NCBI GenBank assembly: GCA_023525975.1 | Contig: CM042028.1 | Span: forward strand, 77,003,501-77,067,500 | Length of the DNA stretch: 64,000 nt | Direction: 5' to 3' | Origin: Smallanthus sonchifolius | Taxonomy: Eukaryota; Streptophyta; Magnoliopsida; Asterales; Asteraceae | Shown: piece by piece, positions 56,720 through 64,000 of the stretch | How the letters are laid out: each line of letters starts with the position of its first letter | Numbering within the stretch: the first letter of the stretch is position 1 | The notes under the pieces: model-generated | The model's input: only the letters and a program-made list of their open reading frames with translations | What the model was told of the DNA's origin: nothing | The model's database searches: none | Translations under genes and position numbers: made by a program

Positions 56720-57583
56720 ACTATTGTGACACCCAGCATTTCAGGTCAATATCCACATTTCATAAACGCACGTTCATAATTATTATTTCCTGATATTTAT
56801 TTTGACTAAGTAAAGTCAAGGAGTCTAGCAAAGGAATTTATTCTAAGTCTAGTAAATCTTAATGAATTACTAGAAAAAGTAAGCAGAATAACCCGACTAA
56901 ATGCGAACGTAAATGGTTAAATAAAATAACCAGAAAAATATACATATATATATGTTACACAAAATTTACGTTGAACCAAGATTTTAATAATTTCTTCAAC
57001 GAGCCATAAAATGGTTAAAAATTTTAATACCGTGAAGAATCGAAACCGAATTAAATTACCCCTTTAAAACTCTAATTGATACTAATATCATTAATAAATT
57101 AATGATTAAAAATTTGTTATCATTAACCCCAAACCCACTTCTTGACTTTCTTGGCTGAGAGTCAGGGGAGCCATGCTCCCACTTGCCTGATTCACTCTGA
57201 TTCAGATGAAAACCATACCCTTCAGTCGAAACTTCACCATCCCTTTCAAACCTTCTCATTTTCTTACGGCAAATTCCCAATATCTCCTTCTTGTCGAAGT
57301 CCAGTTCAAGGCAAAATTCATCAGATTTCAATGCTATAAGAAGAGTTTCCAGTGTGTTCTCAAGAATCGAGCTAAGGAGCTCAAGATCATTCTCTGTTTC
57401 TCTAGAAATCACCATTTTCTGTTTGAGGTAAAAACTCGATATTATCCATTTACGTTTTCGTTAAAACCGTAACTAAACATACAAATCGTTCAAACGAAAC
57501 TAAGATAACAAGAAAAGTGTGTCAAATTCAAGATTTGAACATAAAAATATACAGAGTGAATTCTGTAAATCAAAGTGCAGGTA

Positions 57584-57911
57584 ACGAAACTAGGAGTTTC
57601 GATACCTGTTGGTCAATCGAAACTGGGAGTTTCGATACCTATTGATCGAAACTAGGAGTTTCGATACCAGTTATTCAATCGAAACTAGGAGTTTCGATAC
57701 CGGTTGTTCTATCGAAACTAGGAGTTTCGATATCTGTTTGTTCAATCGAAACTAGGTAGTTTCGATACATATTGCTTAATCGAAACTAGGTAGTTTCGAT
57801 GCCTATTACATAATCGAAACTAGGAGTTTCGATACCTGTTTTGCTCAGTCGAAACTAGGAAGTTTCGACATCTGTTCTGTTCAATCGAAACTAAGAAAGT
57901 TTCGATACCTG
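57584..57911. repeat. Palindromic tandem repeat, ten units of about 33 bp
   Basis: Each unit has the dyad TCGAAACT-AGG-AGTTTCGA followed by TACCTGTTNNTCAA-like spacer. Ten units, with small insertions in the dyad centre (AGGT, AGGA, AAGAA) that keep both half-sites. Selection or copying has preserved the half-sites better than the spacers. Confidence 0.92.
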
Positions 57912-58559
57912 TTCATCAGCCCCATTGGGCAGTAACTCAGAACTATTTTCATAACGAACCAAGTGTTGGGAAAAACTAAAAAGATAATTAAAACAAAAGC
58001 AATCAGAACAGCTAAGTCGGGTGAACAACTTGCGTTTAAGACGGGTAGTCTTAACGTGTATGTTATCCTTGTGTAAATAGGATACGGATAGGCGAATCTG
58101 CCGTCATTCAAATATTTGCTAGCATTCATATTGTCAAGGTGAGTTTCACTAATTCCCCTTTTTCTAAGTTTTGAAATGATTTGGGGTGGAAACATACTTG
58201 TAAAAGAACTTTCATATGTAAATGAATGAAACTAATGATCTGACCGTATGTATGTATTGAGGGAACAACAAAGCGCTTAAAGTCCTCGAAATAAATTAGT
58301 AACCATTAGCTATGGATTTAGCCCGGGATTTTATGAATAGTACTATTAGGGGTGACGCCTCCGGTCATGGTTAGTCGCGCTAACCAGGGGCCCAAATGGC
58401 CGAATGACCGCATATTGTCTTACTCGCAGAAAGGCGAGGTGAGGCACAGAAAGTTGGGGTTTGGTTACGGTCTCGTACATCACATACTATTTTGTATTCC
58501 TTGCAAGCTTACAAATAGGGTCAATAGATCGGATTAGTATTCTTATTCATTGGTAATAC

Positions 58560-59060
58560 ATACAAAAGAGTACTGATCAGGGTCAAAGTGATCAGGTTTT
58601 GTACAAAAGAGTTCTGATCAGGGTAAAATGATCAGGTTTTAAACAAAAGAGTTCTGATCAGGGTAAAATGATCAGGTTTTATACAAAAGAGTTCTGATCA
58701 GGGTAAAATGATCAGGTTTTATACAAAAGAGTTCTGATCAGGGTAAAATGATCAGGTTTTATACAAAAGAATACTGATCAGGATAAAATGATCAGGTTTT
58801 GTACAAAAGAATACTGGTCAGGTTATGTACAAAAGAATACTGATCAGGATAAAGTGATCAGGTTTATCAAAAAGGGTTCTGATCAGGTTAAAATGATCAA
58901 GTTTTAAACAAAAGAGTTCTGATCAGGCTAAAGTGATCAGGTTTTAAAGTAAAGAGTTCTGATCAGGTTAAAGTGATCAGGTTTAAACAAAAGAGTACTG
59001 ATCAGGTTAAAGTGATCAGGTTTAACAAAGAGTTTTGATCGGAAAATGATCAGATTTAAA
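58560..59060. repeat. Tandem repeat, about 40-bp unit, about 13 copies
   Basis: Unit near ACAAAAGAGTTCTGATCAGG then GTAAAATGATCAGGTTTTAT, with two TGATCA palindromes per unit. The left units are almost identical to each other, the right ones more diverged, and one is truncated (near 58,815). Confidence 0.93.
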
Positions 59061-59411
59061 CATTGGGTTTATGATAACTCTTTATATTAAATTGTGAACT
59101 CACCAACCTTGTGTTGACAATTTTAAGTATGTTTTCAGGAAATTGAACGTGGTCACCAGGTTAGCAATGTAGGATACATGCATGCACATGGATACGGCTT
59201 TTGGGAAGATTTCTCTTGTATAACTCATGGTCTTGAGTCATATTTGCGAAATCTTAACCTTTTGTAAACTCAAGTTGATATTTTGTACTGTAAATATTTT
59301 AAACTCGATTTATGTATCCAATTACATGTATGTGTTTGCGGTAATCATATGCTTTGGAAACCAGTGAAAGTCGCGCCTCGCGTTTCCGCCCTGGCGGGGT
59401 GTGACAACTAT

Positions 59412-61339
59412 GTTCCTTCACCTTCCTCCTCAAACTCCACTACATCATAATGTCCTCCTCCACCTCCTCGTACTTGTCTTCCAAATCTTTGTCAAAATCC
59501 CAAACTTCGTACTCCTTACAGTCCTTCCGCTCATCATGTGTCAACTTCCTCTCTTCCTACAACTGAGCCCACCTCCTTTACCATTGCAAGCCAACATCCG
59601 AAGTAGCGCCATGCCATGGCCGATAAGTTTTCCACACTTGTTAAAACTGGCACTTGGTCATTAGTTCCTCCCACTACTAACGCTAATATAATTGAATGTA
59701 AGTGGGTGTACATATTAAAGAATGACCATAATGGAGCGACAACTCGGTACAAAGCTCGTCTTGTGGCAAAGGGCTTTTGGCAATAGCCTGGTATTGACTT
59801 TCAAGAAACGTTCAGTCCAGTTGTCAAGTCCACAACTATTAGCGTTATTCTCTCACTTGTTGTTACTCAACAAAAATGGCCTCTTCATCAACTGGATGTT
59901 CAAAATGCTTTCTTACATGGTGACCTCAAGGAGACGGTCTATCTTCGACAACCACAAGGCTTTATTGATCCTATACATCCAGATCATGTTTGCTTACTTC
60001 ATAAGTCTCTATTTGGCCTTCGAAAAGCCCCCCGAGCTTGGTTTGATCGCCTGTCTCAAGCTCTTCACAAACTCGGCTTTCAAGGATTCAAAACTGATCC
60101 TTCCTTGTTTACATACAAGTCTGGTAGAACACTTCTTTACATTCTGGTATATGTGGATGACATCATCGTCACCGGTAACAACGCCAAAGGTGTCAATACC
60201 CACATAAAACAGCTCAGTCATGCTTTCGCTTTTAAAGACCTTGGAAATCTTGATTACTTCCTAGGTGTTGAAATTGTGCCCCAAGGTCGTAACATCTTGT
60301 TATCTTAACAGAAATATGTATATGAGGTTCTATTATGAACCGGTCTATCTGACTCCAAGCCGGTCTCCTTTCCTATGAGCATCTCACAAGTATTATCTCT
60401 CGGAGACAGTCCTCTATTCTCTGAACCGGTACGATATCGTCAAATTGTTGGCGCCCTCCAGTATGTCACTCTTTCAAGGGAGGACATTGCCTTTGACATC
60501 AATAAAGTGTGCCAAGACATGCATGCTCCTTTTGAGAATTACTGGTCTACCATCAAACGAATTCTCATATACTTAAAGGGCACCATTCATCACAGCTTAC
60601 TGATCCGTCACATGTTCGGTTTCAATCTTCAAGCCTTTATTGACATCCACTGGCAATGAGCTTCTCCTATTCAAGCTTTCTCTAATGCTAATTAGTTCGG
60701 CGCCCAGATAACCTTGGAGCAACTTACGTTGCAACCAATCCAGTCTTTCATGCCCGGACAAAGCATGTTGAAATTGATTTTTTACTTTGTTCGTGAAAAA
60801 GTAGCTCAAGGCAAACTCAAAGTTCAGTTTATATCAACAGATGATCAAATTGCATATATCTTTACAAGGTCGATGCCAACTCAAAGATTCGTGTTCTTAC
60901 ATTCCAAGCTACATGTCGCACTACTAAAAAAATGAAAAATTTGCGACAACAGTTTTGTGGGAAATTTGTCGGAATTGGCCGTTAGTGACAAGTTTCCGAC
61001 AAAAAGTATTTGTTGGAAAAAACCCCGTAGGAAATGTATTTTCCGACAAAGTCCCAACTAATTTTCCGACGAATTAGCAACAAAAGCCTTTCGTCGGTAA
61101 TTTTCGACAATATTCCGACGATTATATTAAATAAATAAGTTAACTTACTTAACAAATTTGTCGGAAAATTGTAGGAAATCTTGCGGTTACTTTTTTGTTT
61201 TTGTTTTGTCGGAAAGTTGTCGCAAACTTGTGAGAAATTTCTTTTGTTGATAACTTGTCGGAAATTTTTGTAGAAAATATACCTGTTTTTTAGTAGTGTC
61301 GCTACCTGCACTTAATTTGTGGGGGAATATTAGATCAAT
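59412..61339 (+). pseudogene. Copia reverse transcriptase and RNase H, broken
   Basis: Clear copia reverse transcriptase: IECKWVYILKND, RYKARLVAKGF, QLDVQNAFLHGDLKETVYLR, QPQGFIDP, SLFGLRKAPRAWFD, the active site YVDDIIVTGN (about 60,149) and FKDLGNLDYFLGVEI. Then VRYRQIVGALQYVTLSREDI and a shortened RNase H (the part normally containing STEAEY is deleted near 60,700), ending STDDQIAYIFTRSMPTQRF. Stops occur near 59,786, 60,306, 60,335 and 60,657. The last residues are split by the CACTA MITE at 60,919. Together with 53,000-56,719 this was one plus-strand copia element. Confidence 0.9.
60919..61298. mobile_element. CACTA-type MITE, 380 bp
   Basis: Ends CACTACTAAAAAA and its complement TTTTTTAGTAGTG. 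Exact 3-bp duplication TCG (60,916-60,918 and 61,299-61,301). Subterminal words TTGTCGGAAATTT and TTTCCGACAA fill the whole body. No coding. It splits the last codons of the copia polyprotein. Confidence 0.94.
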
Positions 61340-61439
61340 TGTTAGTAGTGGTAAATAGAGGATAGTTTATATAAACAGGGTTATTGTATACAACCGTCTT
61401 GTAATTTAATCCATTACACTATCAATACAAACTTATACA
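61340..61439 (+). repeat. Probable 3' LTR (start) of the broken copia element
   Basis: Follows the purine-rich TTTGTGGGGGAATATTAGATC. Starts TGTTAGTAGTGG, has GGTTATTGTATACAACC in the middle and CAATACAAACTTATACA near its end; the true end may lie a little further right. No matching 5' LTR was found in the window. Confidence 0.55.
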
Positions 61440-61787
61440 GTTACACACATAAAGCTGTTTAATTAATCATAGTAATAGTACCTTTTATTTCAAACATGGA
61501 ATGTTAGTTTAAGTTTCAGGTCCCATGCATGAGATACGGGAAGAAACTCCATTTTAAGGTTTAAAAAATAAAATGCATGCAAAATAATTTATTAATTCCT
61601 TCACGTGACCATTTGGAATCCTAATAAGATTATTTGTTTCCATAGCAAATTATTCGTACATTCTTTTTTAGAATTATCCGTGCGATTGGGTATGGCTCAA
61701 TTTCGTTCCCGTTCTGTTCATTATTTATTTCGATATTTTATATTCTTTTTTTTCAAACAAAAACATTGAAGTACACCGGTGGAATCA
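61440..61787. promoter_or_regulatory. Upstream region of the PILS2 gene
   Basis: A 348-bp region between the copia remnant and the start codon. A CACGTG G-box occurs at about 61,603. The words AAATTATTCGTACATTCT and ACCGGTGGAATC (just before the ATG) match the region upstream of PILS1, so the duplication included some 5' flank. No clear TATA box. Confidence 0.4.
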
Positions 61788-63961
61788 ATGGCATTTATAG
61801 ATCTGTTTGTTGTAGCACTGATTCCTGTTGTCAAGACGCTTCTGATTACCGCGGTCGGCTTATTCCTCGACGTACCCCGTGTTAATATCTTGGGCGATGC
61901 CGCTTGCCACCATCTCAACAACGTAAGTCAAAGTGAACATACAAATCTAAATTACCTTAAAATCAGTCACTAAACAATGGCTGATGTTTCATGATCACAG
62001 CTTGTGTTTTATGTCTTCACTCCAGCACTTGTGGGTGTTAGTCTCGCTGATAATGTCACAGCCACCACCATAGTTTCTTTGTGAGTCCAATTGTTAGCAC
62101 CTGACACCCAAAGACTCGATTTCTAATAATATTGCAAGTCATATTAGTTTTATAATTAATTATTTAATCAATTAATTGATTAAATGTAGATGGTTCATGC
62201 CGGTGAACATCCTTCTCACATTTATAATCGGATCAGGGCTTGGATGGGTTCTTGTGAAAATCACCAGAACTCCAGAACACTTGCATGGTCTAGTTATCGG
62301 TTCATGTGTTGCGGGTGCTCTTTTATTCACCTCAACTATTTCAATAAATTGATTTGTTTATGGTTTAGAGTTTAGAATATAAGATGGAAAAATCACAAGA
62401 ATAGGTATGTTAGACCTAGGGGTGTTCAAAAATATTCGAATCCGAAACCGAATCCGAATTATCCGAAAATCCGAATCCGAAATATCCGAAAATTCGGATA
62501 TCCGAATTTTCGGATATCCGAAAATCGGATATCCGAATTTTCGGATTCGGATTCGGATATTGATTTTACAAATTTTCGGATAGTTCGGATATCCGATATC
62601 CGAAATATATTTTCTGATTATTTTTATTATTTTTTATTATTTAAAACCCTAATATTATTTTACAAACTTTCATTTCATTTCTTCTGATTCATCGATCTCA
62701 GCCTCCTCTCCTCTCCCCAAGTTCTTCTACATCAATCTCAGCCTCCTCTCCTCTCCTCGAGTCCTCAGCCGCCATCGAGCATCGACATCGACATCGCCAT
62801 CCACCTCCTCAGCCGCCGCCTCTTCCGCCATCGGTCTCTTCCGCCGCCTCTTCCGCCATCGATCGGTTCAATTTGAAACAAGGTAATCCTCACGGTATGC
62901 ACCTCTAGCGATTTATGTCCAGATTTTTTTCCGAATTTCTTAGATTTGCAGATTATTTATGCACCTCTAGCGATTTATGTCCAGATTTTTTCGATTGTTG
63001 TATTGTTGTATGTATTGTTGTATGTCCAGCTTTTAAATAGGCAATCTCAGTTTGAATGGAAAGAGTTAAATGGAAAGAAATTAATAGGCAATCTTGATTG
63101 TTGTATCTCAGTTTATAAAAAAGAGTTAAATTCTGAATCCATTAGAAAAAAAAATCAGTTTGAAATAAGCAATCTCAAACTGCTTATTAAATAGGCAATC
63201 TCAGTTTGAATAAAAATCAGTTTGAAATAAGCAATCTCAAAATCAGTTTGAAAAACACAATAGGCACAAATTTAGTCAAATACCTTAGTCAAATAAGATT
63301 TGCATAATGTAAATTTGTTAATGGACATTTGTTTATTAGATTGTTTCAATTGTAAGTTGGCAGATTACTAACTTTCAAATTGGCAGATTATTAAATGGCT
63401 GATAATGTAAGCAACTTCGATTGTGAGCTAGTGTCTGAAAATGAGGTGATGTCTAAAGCTAAAAATTCAAACAAAACTCTGTCAAATTTTTTTTCCAGAT
63501 TTCGGATATCCGGTTCACTATCCGAATTTCGGATACGGATACGGATTCGGATAGTGAAATCCAGTATCCGAAATTTTCGGATATCCGAAATTTCGGATAT
63601 CCGGTTTTGAACACCCCTAGTTAGACCATCATTTTTGCTTAAATAGACATTTTCTTTTACATTTGTTGAAATACATAATCTGAAACCACTAATCAGAGGA
63701 GAACAAATAAGCATGGACGACTCATTCATAGCCCACACGCCATAGCCCACTTAAAAGTGAATGCCTACTTTGTTAATTTTTTTCGTCAACTTGTCTATTC
63801 TCATGATTTTCCCATTATTTATCATTCTTGATCATGCAGGAAACCTCGGGAACTTGCTTCTAATCATCATTCCTGCAGTCTGTGAAGAGAGTAACAGCCC
63901 GTTTGGGGGCAAATTGACTTGCTCGGCTAACGGGAAAAGTTTGGTTTCACTATCTATGGCG
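61788..63961 (+). CDS. PIN-LIKES (PILS) auxin efflux carrier paralog, partial (exons 1-4)
   Basis: Exons 61,788-61,922; 62,001-62,080; 62,190-62,314; 63,840-63,961, with the same lengths (135, 80, 125, 122 nt) and phases as PILS1. No stop codons. The predicted piece has MAFIDLFVVALIPVVKTL, LVFYVFTPALVGVSLADN, WFMPVNILLTFIIGSGLGW and GNLGNLLLIIIPAVCEESNS. It differs from PILS1 by conservative changes plus LFLDVP for LLLAVP and ACHH for ARHH. Intron 3 is 1,525 nt because of a hAT insertion, against 88 nt in PILS1. The rest of the gene lies outside the window, so whether it is intact is unknown. Confidence 0.9.
62417..63619. mobile_element. hAT element in PILS2 intron 3, 1.2 kb, deleted
   Basis: Ends TAGGGGTGTTCAAAA and its exact complement TTTTGAACACCCCTA, with the exact 8-bp duplication GTTAGACC (62,409-62,416 and 63,620-63,627). 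Subterminal arrays of ATCCGAAAATCCGAAT words lie on both sides (62,430-62,610 and 63,500-63,605). Between them is a TC-rich leader-like stretch with a splice-donor-like AAGGTAATC (62,880), and an ATG at 63,395 starting MADNVSNFDCELVSENEVMS, probably the first residues of a transposase whose remainder is deleted. Non-autonomous. Confidence 0.94.
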
Positions 63962-64000
63962 GTAAATGATTGGAAATTGATGGCGTACTTACTTTAATTT

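Larger units (their letters stand above)
56725..59406. mobile_element. Solo LTR of a gypsy-type element, 2.7 kb, with two satellite-like arrays
   Basis: Starts TGTGACACCCAGC, ends CGGGGTGTGACA, with the exact duplication ACTAT (56,720-56,724 and 59,407-59,411). The TGTGACACCC start and large size are typical of plant gypsy LTRs. It contains palindromic repeats at 57,584-57,911 and a 40-bp tandem array at 58,560-59,060. Inserted into copia coding DNA. Confidence 0.92.

Noticed and set aside
57584..59060. Regularly spaced repeats resembling a CRISPR array
   Set aside because: Plant LTR context; spacers are repeats too rather than unique, and there are no cas genes. They are tandem repeats of a solo LTR.
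1..64000. Search for a multi-gene novel system (defence, biosynthetic cluster, toxin-antitoxin)
   Set aside because: Only three host loci are present and the rest resolves into known transposon classes; no cluster of co-oriented unknown genes exists.

Overview
The window looks like nuclear DNA of a eudicot. It is AT-rich, gene-poor and packed with nested plant transposons, and the host genes have short GT-AG introns. The style of the elements suggests Asteraceae (daisy family); that is an inference from familiarity, not proven here. No bacterial operon, CRISPR array, rRNA gene or functional tRNA gene was seen.

Host genes. (1) A small intronless gene for an uncharacterised basic plant protein (minus strand, 17,990-18,373). 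(2) A complete ten-exon PIN-LIKES (PILS) auxin-carrier gene (39,698-42,701) encoding 425 residues. (3) The first four exons of a second PILS gene (61,788-63,961), running off the right edge. The PILS genes are tandem duplicates with the same exon lengths and phases. About 19 kb of nested transposons lies between them.

Layout. 1-2,911: no recognisable gene. 2,917-10,117: Ty3/gypsy element with 1.9-kb LTRs, target duplication TACCG, no gag and a broken pol. 10,375-10,675: foldback element with a Helitron-type end. 11,770-12,980: RTE-type LINE remnant (minus), cut by a second gypsy element (12,983-about 15,485: LTR, primer site, broken gag). 16,086-17,893: probable PIF/Harbinger element holding a large hairpin and an octapeptide-repeat pseudogene. 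18,633-23,190: CACTA element (duplication TAT) with a nested solo LTR. 23,500-39,400: SINEs, two lone CACTA ends, Helitron ends, a gypsy fragment, a deleted hAT and microsatellite-flanked foldback elements. 43,102-50,916: a 7.8-kb CACTA element (duplication GGA) with a decayed tnp2 transposase, a PB1-like gene in the opposite orientation, a nested hAT MITE and a hairpin. It sits inside a minus-strand copia remnant. 51,439-61,439: a plus-strand copia element interrupted by two solo LTRs and a 380-bp CACTA MITE, with a related LTR-like block at its left edge.

Almost everything else is self-replicating DNA, mostly inactive. The clearest value of the window is a readable insertion history: several elements have exact target duplications. 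There are also effects on the PILS genes: SINEs in intron 9, copia LTR sequence directly after the PILS1 stop codon, and a hAT element in PILS2 intron 3. I found no convincing new multi-gene system. The most unusual items are the PB1-like gene inside the CACTA element, the palindrome arrays inside the LTRs, and the long inverted-repeat hairpins.
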